Below, in pieces: positions 28,892-37,529 of a stretch of 64,000 nucleotides of DNA (positions are counted from its first letter, which is position 1; each line of letters starts with the position of its first letter). Source of the DNA: Micromonospora luteifusca (lineage in GTDB: Bacteria; Actinomycetota; Actinomycetes; Mycobacteriales; Micromonosporaceae); NCBI RefSeq assembly GCF_016907275.1, contig NZ_JAFBBP010000001.1, forward strand, positions 6,810,001 through 6,874,000, read 5' to 3'. The translations under genes and the position numbers were made by a program. The notes beneath the pieces are model-generated. The model saw only the letters and a program-made list of their open reading frames with translations. It did not search any database and was not told the origin of the DNA.

Positions 28892-29806
28892 GTGACCGCA
28901 GACGATCACCTGCCCGGCCCGGTCGCCGTGCTCGCCAACCCGACCGCTGGTCGGGGACGGCACCGCTCTCTGCTGCCCCGGCTTCTGGACGGTTTGGCCG
29001 CTGCCGGTCGGGCAGTCCGGTTGCTGCCGGCGTCCAGCCCCGCCGAGGCGGAGGCAGCCTGCCGTGCCGCGGTCGCCGATGGTGCTGGCGCCCTGGTGAC
29101 GATCGGCGGGGACGGCACCGTGCACCGGGCGTTGCAGGCCGTCGCCGGTACCGACGTGCCGTTCGGTCCGATCCCCGCCGGCACCGGCAACGACTTCGCC
29201 CTGGACACCGGGTTTCCGGCCGACCCGCTGGTGGCGGCGGACGTGATCGCGTCAGCGCTGCGCGACGGCCGGAGCCGGCCGGTCGACCTGGCCCGGATGA
29301 CCGGGGCCGACGGTATGGAGCGCTGGTACGGGGCGGTGCTCGGGGCCGGGTTCGACGCGATCGTCAACGAGCGGGCCAACCGGATGCGCTGGCCGCGCGG
29401 CCCCCGCCGCTACGACCTGGCGATCCTGGTCGAGCTGGCCCGGCTGCGGCCCCGGCGCTACACGCTGCGCCTCGACGGGGTGCCGCACGAGTTGGACGCG
29501 GTGCTGGTGGCCGTGGGCAACTGCCCGACGTACGGCGGGGGTATGCGGATCTGCCCCGACGCCGACCCGACCGACGGGCTGCTCGACGTGGTGGTGGCTG
29601 GCCGGGTCAACCGGCGGACCCTGATCCGGGTGAAGCCGCGCATCTACCAGGGCACCCACGTCAGCCATCCGCTCGTGCGCAGCTTCCGTGCCCGCACGGT
29701 GGAGTTGGCCGCCGCGGGCATCACCACGTACGCCGACGGGGAACGCTCCCTGGACCTGCCGGTGACGATCACCGCCGTCTCGGGCGCCCTGCGGTTGCTG
29801 CGTTGA
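28892..29806 (+). CDS. Diacylglycerol/lipid kinase family protein (DagK-like)
   Basis: 304-aa cytoplasmic lipid kinase. The catalytic-domain motifs are VLANPTAGRGRHR, TIGGDGTVHRALQ (GGDGT) and PIPAGTGNDFALDTG. The C-terminal beta-sandwich contains VGNCPTYGGGMRICPDADPTDG. Substrate may be diacylglycerol or another membrane lipid. TACGGT at 28879-28884 ends 7 nt before GTG 28892, which is preferred to the in-frame start at 28856. Its last 38 bases overlap the EamA gene on the other strand. Confidence 0.9.
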   Translation: MTADDHLPGPVAVLANPTAGRGRHRSLLPRLLDGLAAAGRAVRLLPASSPAEAEAACRAAVADGAGALVTIGGDGTVHRALQAVAGTDVPFGPIPAGTGNDFALDTGFPADPLVAADVIASALRDGRSRPVDLARMTGADGMERWYGAVLGAGFDAIVNERANRMRWPRGPRRYDLAILVELARLRPRRYTLRLDGVPHELDAVLVAVGNCPTYGGGMRICPDADPTDGLLDVVVAGRVNRRTLIRVKPRIYQGTHVSHPLVRSFRARTVELAAAGITTYADGERSLDLPVTITAVSGALRLLR

Positions 29807-30680
29807 CCCGTACCGCTCCGATGCTGGCCGCGATGACCAGCACGATGGCGGCGCACTCCAGCAGGGTCAGTGCCTGCCGCAGCACCAGCCACCCGGCGAG
29901 CGTGGCGATGGCCGGGCCGAGGCTCATCAGCACCGCGAAGGTGGCGGTGGGCATCCGCCGCAGCGCCAGCAACTCCAGGGTGTAGGGCAGCCCGGAGGCG
30001 AGCACCGCGAGGACGGTGCCGAGCGCCAGCACCCGTGGGTCGAGCAGCACCGCACCGCCGTCGACGATGCCCAGTGGCAGGGTCACCAGCGCGGCGAGGG
30101 TCAGCGCCAGAGCCAGCCCGTCCGCGCCCGGGAACCGCCCGCCGACCCGGGCGCTCAGCACGATGTACGCGGCCCACATCGCGCCCGCGCCGAACGCGAA
30201 GGCAACTCCGGCGGGGTTCAGCCGGTCGAAGCCGCCCTGCCCGAGCAGCGCCACCCCGGTCAACGCCAGCCCCGCCCAGCCCCAGCTGGCCAGTCGTCGG
30301 GCGCTGAACACCGACAGTGCCAACGGGCCGAGCACCTCAAGCGTCACCGTCAGGCCCAGCGGGATGCGTTCGATGGCCTGGTAGAACAGCGAGTTCATGC
30401 CGGCCAGCGCCAGCCCGAACGCGCCCGCCGCGAGCCAGGCGGACCGGTCGTACCCGCGCAGTCGGGGCCGGCACACGACGAGCAGCAGCAACGCCGAGAT
30501 CGTCAGCCGCAGGGTCACCGCGCCGGCCACCCCGGTGCGCGGGAAGAGCAATGCGGCCACGGCGGACCCGAACTGCACCGACAGTGCCCCGCCGAGCACC
30601 AGGCCCACGGCGGCGACGCCCCCGCGCCGGGCCGATGGCGTGTCGGCCGGCGTTGGTGTGGGCAGCAGTGTCTCGGTCAC
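29769..30680 (-). CDS. EamA/RhtA-type drug-metabolite exporter
   Basis: 303-aa membrane protein with ten predicted helices in two EamA halves. The second half includes ERIPLGLTVTLEVLGPLAL and MWAAYIVLSARVGGRFPG, close to RhtA, the threonine/homoserine exporter, so amino-acid export is plausible. TACCGT at 30688-30693 ends 7 nt before GTG 30680 (leaderless type); GTG 30686 is the alternative. Converges with and overlaps the lipid kinase gene by 38 bp. Confidence 0.88.
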   Translation of the reverse strand: MTETLLPTPTPADTPSARRGGVAAVGLVLGGALSVQFGSAVAALLFPRTGVAGAVTLRLTISALLLLVVCRPRLRGYDRSAWLAAGAFGLALAGMNSLFYQAIERIPLGLTVTLEVLGPLALSVFSARRLASWGWAGLALTGVALLGQGGFDRLNPAGVAFAFGAGAMWAAYIVLSARVGGRFPGADGLALALTLAALVTLPLGIVDGGAVLLDPRVLALGTVLAVLASGLPYTLELLALRRMPTATFAVLMSLGPAIATLAGWLVLRQALTLLECAAIVLVIAASIGAVRVNAATAGRPRRR

Positions 30681-30807
30681 GGGCACGACGGTAGGCGGTC
30701 CGCTCCGGCCGCCCGTCGGCGGTGTCCACCTTGCGAAACGCGACCGCTCGCGCCGACACGGCCGTCAACGGTCGCCAACGCGGTGCTACCGGCGTACGGT
30801 CCGTGGT

Positions 30808-31116
30808 ATGACCAGCGCGATGCGGAAACTGTCGATCTCCGTGCCACCCGACGTGGCTGAGCGCCTGGAGCGCGAGTCCAACGCCAGCGCGTACATCACC
30901 CAGGCGGTCCGTGACCGGATGCGTCTGGACGCCCTGGACGCGGAGCTGGCCCACCAGGGGATTCAGATCACCGGGCAGGGCGTTGCCGAGGCACGCGCCC
31001 GCCGGGCCGCAGTGGAGGCCGACTGGTCGCCGGAGCGCCGCAGGGCTCTTCGCGAACGGGCACGCCAACACGCGGTGGACGCCGCCGCCGGCGCTGTCGA
31101 CCAACCGGCCGCGTGA
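30808..31116 (+). CDS. Ribbon-helix-helix-type antitoxin of a PIN toxin pair
   Basis: 102 aa. The N-terminus MTSAMRKLSISVPPDVAERL, then SNASAYITQAVRDRM, looks like a beta strand plus two helices of the RHH fold used by VapB-type antitoxins; the Arg/Ala-rich C-terminus would bind the toxin. TACGGT at 30795-30800 ends 7 nt before the ATG. It overlaps the toxin gene by 4 bases (GTGA), the usual coupling in such modules. Family call by fold pattern, not by strong motif. Confidence 0.75.
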   Translation: MTSAMRKLSISVPPDVAERLERESNASAYITQAVRDRMRLDALDAELAHQGIQITGQGVAEARARRAAVEADWSPERRRALRERARQHAVDAAAGAVDQPAA

Positions 31117-31508
31117 CCGACGACGACCGGCCCGTCCGGCTCGTGCTGGACCGGTCGGCACTGCTGGCCTACCTGGCGGGGTCCGTGCATGTCGGGGAGC
31201 CGCTGCACGAGGTCATCCAGGACCGCAACAGGTTCGGCGTCACCGCGGTGACCGCAGCGGAGGCCATGGCGATCGTCAGCGACCCGAAGGAGCGGGCGAG
31301 CCTTCACCGGCTGCTGACTCTCGACGCCTGCGAGGTGCTCTCCACCGAGGGGCACTCCTGGCACGAACTCAGCTTCTGGCGCACGGTGACGGGTCGCGTC
31401 GACCTGGCGAGCACGGTGCTGGCCGTCCTCGAACACGACGCATCGATCCTGACCGGGGAGGACCGGTACGGCGACGGCGAACTACCGGTGATTCACATCC
31501 CGAACTGA
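31113..31508 (+). CDS. PIN-domain toxin (VapC-like)
   Basis: 131 aa. The PIN active-site acids are seen as Asp in LVLDRSALLAYLAG, Glu in VTAAEAMAIV, and Asp in LTGEDRYGDGELPV near the end, matching a Mg-dependent RNase. VapC toxins cut tRNA or rRNA to stop translation. The gene is coupled to the antitoxin. The third Asp is less obvious (possibly RVDLAST), so activity is likely rather than sure. Confidence 0.78.
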   Translation: MTDDDRPVRLVLDRSALLAYLAGSVHVGEPLHEVIQDRNRFGVTAVTAAEAMAIVSDPKERASLHRLLTLDACEVLSTEGHSWHELSFWRTVTGRVDLASTVLAVLEHDASILTGEDRYGDGELPVIHIPN

Positions 31509-31542
31509 CAGCACACTGACAGCTGGCCTCGATCCTCTGTTG

Positions 31543-31566
31543 CATCAAATCAGATTGATGTAATCT
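31543..31566 (+). promoter_or_regulatory. ArsR operator and -10 box of the arsR-arsC fusion
   Basis: CATCAA-ATCAGA-TTGATG (31543-31560) is a perfect dyad matching the ATCAA-N6-TTGAT form of ArsR sites. TAATCT (31561-31566) follows at once and ends 6 nt before the GTG start, so bound repressor would cover the promoter. Confidence 0.7.
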
Positions 31567-31572
31567 GCGGAC

Positions 31573-32328
31573 GTGATGCCAGAGGCAGTCGGCTCCATCG
31601 CGCCGCCCGCGTTCGTGACCGCCGCGGGGCACCCGGTGCGGTGGCGGCTACTGAGCGAGTTGGCCTGCGGTGACCTCGCGGTGCGCGAGTTGACCGCGCT
31701 GCTCGGCCAGCCACAGAACCTGGTGTCATATCACCTGGGCAAGCTGCGCAAGGCTGAGCTGGTGACTGTGCGGCGCAGCAGCGCCGACGGTCGCGACACC
31801 TACTACTCGCTCGACCTGGCCCACTGCGGGGACCTGCTGTCCGGCACCGGCGCCGCCTTGCATCCCGGGCTGCGGCTCACCCACCCCAGGCCAGCCGGTT
31901 CACCAACCGGGCGGGTGTTGTTCCTGTGTACGGGTAACAGCTCGCGTTCGCAGATGGCTGAAGCGTTGCTGCGAGACCGTACCGCCGGCGCCGTGGAGTC
32001 CTTCAGCGCGGGTAGCCGCCCCAAGCCGATCCATCCGCACGCGGTGAGTGTCATGGCCGCGCGCGGCGTCGACCTGGCCGAGGCCAGGCCCAAACACTCC
32101 GACGAGTTCACTGGTCAGCGGTTCGACCACGTGATCACCCTGTGCGACCGGGTCAAGGAAGTCTGTCCTGAGTTTTCCGGGCATCCGCGACGGGTGCACT
32201 GGAGTATCCCGGACCCGGCGGTCGATCCCGCCGGGCTGCCCGCGTTCGAGCGGGTCGCCGACGAACTCGCCCAGCGAATTGGTTTTCTGCTGCACACCCT
32301 CGCCGTCCGATCGGAGAAGGACTCATGA
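31573..32328 (+). CDS. ArsR-type repressor fused to thioredoxin-coupled arsenate reductase
   Basis: 251-aa fusion. Residues 10-85 form an ArsR winged HTH (LLGQPQNLVSYHLGKLRKAEL). Residues about 113-245 form a low-molecular-weight phosphatase fold: CX5R loop C119-R125 (LCTGNSSRSQMAEA), C191 and C198 seven apart in TLCDRVKEVCPEF, and HWSIPDPA with Asp214. The triple-cysteine layout matches S. aureus ArsC, which reduces arsenate. C32 in ELACGDLAV is the only Cys in the usual ArsR sensing helix. It overlaps a VOC gene (ATGA). No arsenite pump is in the window. Confidence 0.9.
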   Translation: MMPEAVGSIAPPAFVTAAGHPVRWRLLSELACGDLAVRELTALLGQPQNLVSYHLGKLRKAELVTVRRSSADGRDTYYSLDLAHCGDLLSGTGAALHPGLRLTHPRPAGSPTGRVLFLCTGNSSRSQMAEALLRDRTAGAVESFSAGSRPKPIHPHAVSVMAARGVDLAEARPKHSDEFTGQRFDHVITLCDRVKEVCPEFSGHPRRVHWSIPDPAVDPAGLPAFERVADELAQRIGFLLHTLAVRSEKDS

Positions 32329-32720
32329 CCAGTTACACCGATGATGGCATCGTCAGCGTGCGGTATCTCGTCGACGACGTCGCCGCCGCGATCGACTTCT
32401 ACACCAGCCACCTCGGTTTCACCCCGCTCAGCACGTTCTTGCCCGCGTTCGCCGATGTGCGTCGTGGGAACCTGCGGCTGCTGCTGTCCGGCCCGGACAG
32501 CTCCGCCGGCCGGGCCATGCCCGACGGGCGGCGTCCGCATTCCGGCGGTTGGAACCGCATCCATCTGATCGTCGCCGACATCGACGCGGAGGTGGCCCAG
32601 TTGCGCACCGCAGGCATCGCACTTCGCAGCGAGGTCATCACCGGTCCGGGCGGCCGGCAGATCGTTCTGGACGACCCGGCCGGCAATCCGGTCGAGCTCT
32701 TCGAGCCCGCCCGTGCCTGA
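32325..32720 (+). CDS. VOC-family (glyoxalase/bleomycin-resistance fold) protein
   Basis: 131 aa with two beta-alpha-beta-beta-beta repeats: IVSVRYLVDDVAAAIDFYTSHLGF opens the first and RIHLIVADIDAEVAQLRTAG the second, ending DPAGNPVELFEP. Metal ligands are plausible (His in WNRIHLIV, Glu in VELFEP). It contains no cysteine, so it is not a typical ArsI C-As lyase despite coupling to the arsenic regulator-reductase gene. Real substrate unknown; dioxygenase, lyase or binding protein are all possible. Confidence 0.88.
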   Translation: MTSYTDDGIVSVRYLVDDVAAAIDFYTSHLGFTPLSTFLPAFADVRRGNLRLLLSGPDSSAGRAMPDGRRPHSGGWNRIHLIVADIDAEVAQLRTAGIALRSEVITGPGGRQIVLDDPAGNPVELFEPARA

Positions 32721-32762
32721 CCTGCCCGTCGCCGAGCACCCTGCGCGGCAGGCCAGGCCAGG

Positions 32763-33533
32763 TCAGGCCGGCAGGGCCAGGTCCAGGACGGCGCCCAGGC
32801 CGTTCTCCCGGCCCGGGTCGGCGGCGGGGAGCACCAGCACCGCGCAGCCGGCGGTGACGGCGCCCGCGTCCGCCGGTGTGTCACCGACCATCAACGTCTG
32901 CTCCGGGTCGACGCCGAGCATCCCGCACGCCCGCCAGAAGATCGCCGGGTCGGGCTTGCAGCGCCCCACCTCGTACGAGAGCACGAACGCGTCGACCAGG
33001 TCGGTCAACCCCCACGCGTCGAAATGCGGTCGCAGGTCGAAGCCGATGTTGCTGACCACCGCCACCCGCACCCCGGCGTCGCGCAGTGCGGTCAGCGTGG
33101 GCGCGGTGTCCGCGTACGGCTGCCAGCCCTCGGCGATCAGCAGCCGCTCGTAGAGCGCGTCGGCGAAGCCGTCGATGCCCGCGTCGACCGTCTCGGCCAG
33201 CCCGGTGTACGCGCCCCGGTGGGCGTGTTGGTAGAGGTCCCGGTCGGCCCACAGCTCGGCCAGCCGGGGCGGCACCCGCGCGGGCAGCGGGCCGCCGGCG
33301 CGTCCGGCGGTCAGCAGCCGGTCGGCCAGCGAGGTGGCGCGGACCCGGTCCAGGGTGACCCCGCAGGCCGCCGCGGCCTCCACCACCCACTGCCGGGGCT
33401 CCTCCACCTGAGCCAGGGTGCCGTGGAAGTCGAAGAGCACCGCCTTGACGGGCCGTCGGGACGCCCGCGGGGCGGCGACGGCCTCGGCGCTGCCCGGCGG
33501 AGGGGTCTGGGGCGGTTCGGCATGGTCCGGCAC
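32763..33533 (-). CDS. HAD-superfamily hydrolase
   Basis: 256-aa phosphatase-like enzyme. Motif I is LFDFHGTLA (DXXGT with Phe-His in the usual D position), motif II VVSNIG, motif III Lys in RCKPDPAIF, motif IV LMVGDTPADAGA. Motif I reads FDFHGT, so both key Asp positions should be checked: the first D is present, the second is His, which weakens a normal phosphatase assignment. TAGGGT at 33541-33546 ends 7 nt before GTG 33533, setting the start. Divergent from helY. Confidence 0.88.
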   Translation of the reverse strand: MPDHAEPPQTPPPGSAEAVAAPRASRRPVKAVLFDFHGTLAQVEEPRQWVVEAAAACGVTLDRVRATSLADRLLTAGRAGGPLPARVPPRLAELWADRDLYQHAHRGAYTGLAETVDAGIDGFADALYERLLIAEGWQPYADTAPTLTALRDAGVRVAVVSNIGFDLRPHFDAWGLTDLVDAFVLSYEVGRCKPDPAIFWRACGMLGVDPEQTLMVGDTPADAGAVTAGCAVLVLPAADPGRENGLGAVLDLALPA

Positions 33534-33606
33534 GCCGTGCACCCTACCGACCGCCGCCGACGGCCCGGCTGGACGGCCTTGTCGAGTGGCGTGTCCCGGC
33601 ACGCAC

Positions 33607-33612
33607 TAATCT
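33607..33612 (+). promoter_or_regulatory. -10 box of helY (leaderless type)
   Basis: TAATCT ends 7 nt before the helY ATG at 33620. Confidence 0.5.
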
Positions 33613-33619
33613 TGGTGGC

Positions 33620-36421
33620 ATGTCGAGTCCCGCCGAGCGGTACGCAGCGGCGCGCCGCCAGGCCGCGCAGGCCGCACAGTTTCCGGCGCTTGACGAGTTC
33701 GCCCTTGACCTGGGGTTCGATCTCGACGACTTCCAGCGGGAGGCGTGTCAGTCGCTGGAGCGGGGCAGCGGTGTGCTGGTCTGCGCTCCCACCGGGGCCG
33801 GTAAGACCGTGGTCGGGGAGTTCGCGGTCCACCTGGCGTTGCGCGGGCGGCCCGACGACCCGGCACCCGCCGACGGGGCGTCCACCCCACCGGCCCGGCG
33901 CAAGTGCTTCTACACCACGCCGATCAAGGCGTTGTCCAACCAGAAGTACCACGACATGGTCGCCCGGTACGGCGCCGAGCAGGTTGGCCTGCTGACCGGC
34001 GACAACGCGATCAACGGTGACGCGCCGGTGGTGGTGATGACCACCGAGGTGCTGCGCAACATGCTCTACGCGGGCTCCAGCGCGCTGCAGGGGCTGGCGT
34101 ACGTGGTGATGGACGAGGTGCATTACCTGGCCGACCGCTTCCGTGGCGGGGTGTGGGAAGAGGTGATCATCCACCTGCCCGCCTCGGTCACCCTGGTCTC
34201 GTTGTCGGCGACCGTCTCCAACGCCGAGGAGTTCGCCGACTGGCTGGTCACCGTGCGCGGCGAGACCGCCGTGGTGGTCAGCGAGCACCGGCCGGTGCCG
34301 CTGTGGCAGCACATGCTCGTCGGTAAGCGGATGTTCGACCTGTTCCACGACGCCGACGCCGCCCGCAAGCACGATGTGCACCCGGAGTTGCTGCGCTACA
34401 CCCGGGAGACCGCCCGCCGGCTGGAGTTGGGTGAGGGCCGCAGCGCCGGCCCCGGTGCCGGCCGGCGTGGCCCGCGCTGGCGTGGCCCGCTGCGCCCGGA
34501 CATCGTCGATCGACTCGATCGGGAGGGTCTGCTTCCGGCGATCCTGTTCATCTTCAGCCGGGCTGGTTGCGCCGCGGCGGTGCAGCAGTGTCTCGCCGCC
34601 GGGCTGCGGCTCACCTCGCCCGATGAACGGACCGAGATCCGCCGCGTCGTCGAGTCGCGGGTCACCGCGATTCCCGGCGAGGACCTGTCCGTGCTGGGTT
34701 ACTGGGAGTGGCTCGACGGCCTGGAGCGTGGCCTGGCCGCCCACCACGCCGGCATGCTGCCGGTGTTCAAGGAGATCGTCGAGGAGTTGTTCGTCCGCGG
34801 TCTGGTCAAGGCGGTCTTCGCCACCGAGACCCTGGCGTTGGGCATCAACATGCCGGCCCGCTGCGTGGTCCTGGAACGATTGGTGAAGTACAACGGCGAG
34901 GCGCACGTCGACCTGACCCCGGGGGAGTACACCCAGCTCACCGGTCGGGCCGGTCGCCGTGGCATCGACGTGGAGGGACACGCCGTCGTGGTGTGGTCCC
35001 CGGAGACCGACCCACGGCACGTGGCCGGGCTCGCCTCCACCCGCACCTACCCGCTGCGCTCCAGCTTCCGGCCCTCGTACAACATGGCGGTGAATCTGGT
35101 CGGCACGGTCGGCGCGGAACCGGCCCGTGCTCTGCTGGAGTCCTCGTTCGCCCAGTTCCAGGCGGACCGGTCGGTGGTCGGCCTGGCCCGGCAGGTGCAG
35201 CGCAACACCGAGACCATCGAGGCGTACGGCGCGGAGGCCGCCTGCCACCACGGCGACTTCGACGAGTACTTCGCGCTGCGGGTGGCGATCGCGGACCGAG
35301 AGAGGGCGATCGCCCGGCAGGGCCAGACCCAGCGCAAGGCCGCGGCGGTGACGTCGTTGGAGCGGCTGCGGGTCGGCGACGTGATCCGGGTGCCGTCGGG
35401 CCGGCGGGCCGGATTGGCCGTCGTGCTGGACCCGGCGACCGGTGGGTTCGGTGAGCCCCGACCGTTGGTGCTCACCCAGGATCGTTGGGCCGGGCGGGTC
35501 AGCCCCGGCGACTTCACCACTCCCGCCGAGGTGCTGGCCCGGATCCGGGTGCCGAAGCACTTCAACCACCGTTCGCCGGGCGCCCGGCGGGACCTCGCCG
35601 CCGAGGTCAGCGGCATCGGCCTGGACCGGCACGGTGGCCGACGGGGTGGCCGTTCCCGGCAGGCGACCGGCGAGGACCACCGGCTCACCCAGCTCCGCTC
35701 CGAGCTGCGGCACCACCCCTGCCACGCCTGCCCAGAGCGGGAGGACCACGCCCGCTGGGCGGAGCGGCGTCGGCGGCTGGAGCGCGACACCGAGGAGTTG
35801 CGCGAGCGGGTCTCCGGGCGTACGGGGTCCCTCGCGCGGACCTTCGATCGGATCGTGGCGCTGCTGACCGAGCGCGGTTATCTCGCCCGCGACGGCGCGG
35901 TCACCGACGCCGGTCGGATGCTCGGTCGGATCTGGACCGAAGCGGACCTGCTGGTCGCCGAGTGCCTGCGCCGGGGTGTGTGGGACGGGCTGTCCCCGTC
36001 CGAGTTGGCAGCCGCGGTGTCCGTGGTGGTCTTCGAGGCGCGCCGCGACGTCGACGAACGGGCGTCGTTGCCGCGCGGGCCGGTGGCCGACGCGGTGGAC
36101 GAGACGCTGAAGCTGTGGGGGGAGATCGAGGCCGACGAGGCGGCGCGCGGCCTGACCGCGACCCGGGAGCCGGATCTCGGCTTCGCCTGGCCTGTCTACC
36201 GGTGGGCGCGGGGCGAGGCGCTGGCCAAGGTGCTCGGCAGCGGTCACGAGATGGACGCTGAAATGCCCGCCGGTGACTTCGTCCGGTGGGCGCGACAGGT
36301 GGTCGACCTGCTCGGTCAGCTCGCCGACTCCGGGGGTGCCTCGCCGGAGTTGCGTTCGACCGCCCGACAGGCGATCGCGGCCATCAACCGGGGCGTCCTC
36401 GCGTACCACACCTCCGCCTGA
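33620..36421 (+). CDS. helY: DEAD/DEAH-box (Ski2-like) RNA helicase HelY
   Basis: 933-aa superfamily 2 helicase. Walker A APTGAGKT is at 56-63, DEVH at 165-168, SAT at 196-198 and motif VI QLTGRAGRRGID near residue 445. The C-terminal half has the extended helical region of the Ski2/Mtr4 class, with CHACPEREDHARW as a short Cys/His segment. It probably unwinds RNA for decay or processing. The M. tuberculosis ortholog Rv2092c lies next to tatC in the same way. A hairpin follows. Confidence 0.95.
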   Translation: MSSPAERYAAARRQAAQAAQFPALDEFALDLGFDLDDFQREACQSLERGSGVLVCAPTGAGKTVVGEFAVHLALRGRPDDPAPADGASTPPARRKCFYTTPIKALSNQKYHDMVARYGAEQVGLLTGDNAINGDAPVVVMTTEVLRNMLYAGSSALQGLAYVVMDEVHYLADRFRGGVWEEVIIHLPASVTLVSLSATVSNAEEFADWLVTVRGETAVVVSEHRPVPLWQHMLVGKRMFDLFHDADAARKHDVHPELLRYTRETARRLELGEGRSAGPGAGRRGPRWRGPLRPDIVDRLDREGLLPAILFIFSRAGCAAAVQQCLAAGLRLTSPDERTEIRRVVESRVTAIPGEDLSVLGYWEWLDGLERGLAAHHAGMLPVFKEIVEELFVRGLVKAVFATETLALGINMPARCVVLERLVKYNGEAHVDLTPGEYTQLTGRAGRRGIDVEGHAVVVWSPETDPRHVAGLASTRTYPLRSSFRPSYNMAVNLVGTVGAEPARALLESSFAQFQADRSVVGLARQVQRNTETIEAYGAEAACHHGDFDEYFALRVAIADRERAIARQGQTQRKAAAVTSLERLRVGDVIRVPSGRRAGLAVVLDPATGGFGEPRPLVLTQDRWAGRVSPGDFTTPAEVLARIRVPKHFNHRSPGARRDLAAEVSGIGLDRHGGRRGGRSRQATGEDHRLTQLRSELRHHPCHACPEREDHARWAERRRRLERDTEELRERVSGRTGSLARTFDRIVALLTERGYLARDGAVTDAGRMLGRIWTEADLLVAECLRRGVWDGLSPSELAAAVSVVVFEARRDVDERASLPRGPVADAVDETLKLWGEIEADEAARGLTATREPDLGFAWPVYRWARGEALAKVLGSGHEMDAEMPAGDFVRWARQVVDLLGQLADSGGASPELRSTARQAIAAINRGVLAYHTSA

Positions 36422-36474
36422 ATCTCACATTCCGTCGTCAGCGCTGACGAATCGACGTGTCGGACGGTCACCGC

Positions 36475-36509
36475 GACGGCACCCCCCGGATGGCTCGGGG
36501 GGCGCTGTC
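36475..36509 (+). terminator. Hairpin after helY
   Basis: GACGGCACCCCCCG pairs with CGGGGGGCGCTGTC (two mismatches in 14) around a 7-nt loop. Confidence 0.6.
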
Positions 36510-36587
36510 GTGGCTGATCACGTCACCCCTGATCATTGCCCGGGCGCCTTTGTTGACGCGCCGGTAACGAATGGGGAGAGGACCGCC

Positions 36588-37472
36588 GTGGCGGACATCA
36601 ATCACTTTGAGTACGGGTGGATCACACCCGCACTGAGTTACGCGTTGTCCGTGCTCGGTTCGATCCTCGGGCTGATCTGCGCCGGGCGTATCCGTACCGC
36701 GCGCACCGCCGGCCAGCGGGCCTGGTGGGGTCTGCTATCGGCCTGGGCACTCGGCGGCACCGCCATCTGGGCGATGCACTTCATGGCCATGCTCGGCTTC
36801 GCCGTCGACGGCACCCGGATCCGCTACGACGTGCCGCTGACCGTGGCCAGCACGGCCATCGCCGTGGTGGCGGTCGGTATCGGTCTGGCCATCGTGGGCA
36901 CCGGCCGGTTGAATCCGGTACGACTGGTCGCCGGTGGCGTCTTCACCGGTGCCGGTGTGGCTTCCATGCACTACACCGGGATGGCGGCGATGCGCCTCAA
37001 CGGCAGTCTCGGCTACGACACCACCCGCGTCGTGCTCTCGGTGGTCATCGCTGTCGTGGCATCCACCGTCGCGCTGTGGCTCGCGATGACCGTCCGACGA
37101 GGGCTGGCGATCTTCGGCTCCGCACTTCTCATGGGCATCGCCGTGAACGGCATGCACTTCACCGGGATGAGTGCCCTGTCGGTGCACCGCCATCAACGGA
37201 CGGGCGAGGTGACCGGTGCCTCGGTGAGCACCCTGCTGGTGCCGATCGTGGTGGCCGTGATCTTCGGCGTGGTGGGTCTGCTCTACGCCCTGCTCGCCGC
37301 CCCGAACGACGACGACCGGGCCGCCGCCGCGTACCTGGACGGGCGACGGGTCCCGGAGCCGGCCGCCGCGACGCCGGTTTCTGCTCCGGACCCGGTCGGG
37401 TTGCGCGCCCGCTCGACCCTTGGCCAGCCGGGCACCCCGTTCCCGTCCCGCCGGGACACGCCACCCCGCTGA
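36588..37472 (+). CDS. MHYT-domain integral membrane protein
   Basis: 294 aa with about seven helices. Three MHYT-type motifs are present: AMHFMAM, SMHYTGM and GMHFTGM, each near the outer face of a helix. The family is proposed to bind copper and sense O2, CO or NO. Unlike many members there is no GGDEF, EAL or kinase domain; the C-terminal ~60 residues are a disordered Pro/Arg-rich tail. GTG 36588 follows GGGGAGAGG. Any partner must act in trans. Confidence 0.9.
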   Translation: MADINHFEYGWITPALSYALSVLGSILGLICAGRIRTARTAGQRAWWGLLSAWALGGTAIWAMHFMAMLGFAVDGTRIRYDVPLTVASTAIAVVAVGIGLAIVGTGRLNPVRLVAGGVFTGAGVASMHYTGMAAMRLNGSLGYDTTRVVLSVVIAVVASTVALWLAMTVRRGLAIFGSALLMGIAVNGMHFTGMSALSVHRHQRTGEVTGASVSTLLVPIVVAVIFGVVGLLYALLAAPNDDDRAAAAYLDGRRVPEPAAATPVSAPDPVGLRARSTLGQPGTPFPSRRDTPPR

Positions 37473-37529
37473 CGCCGACCGGCGTCCGCCACGACGGTGC
37501 GTCCGCGGTCAGCCGTGCTCGTCGCAGGG

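Noticed and set aside
33311..36409. A 1032-codon frame antisense to helY
   Set aside because: The plus-strand helicase has all its motifs; the antisense reading is Arg/His/Gly-rich and has none.
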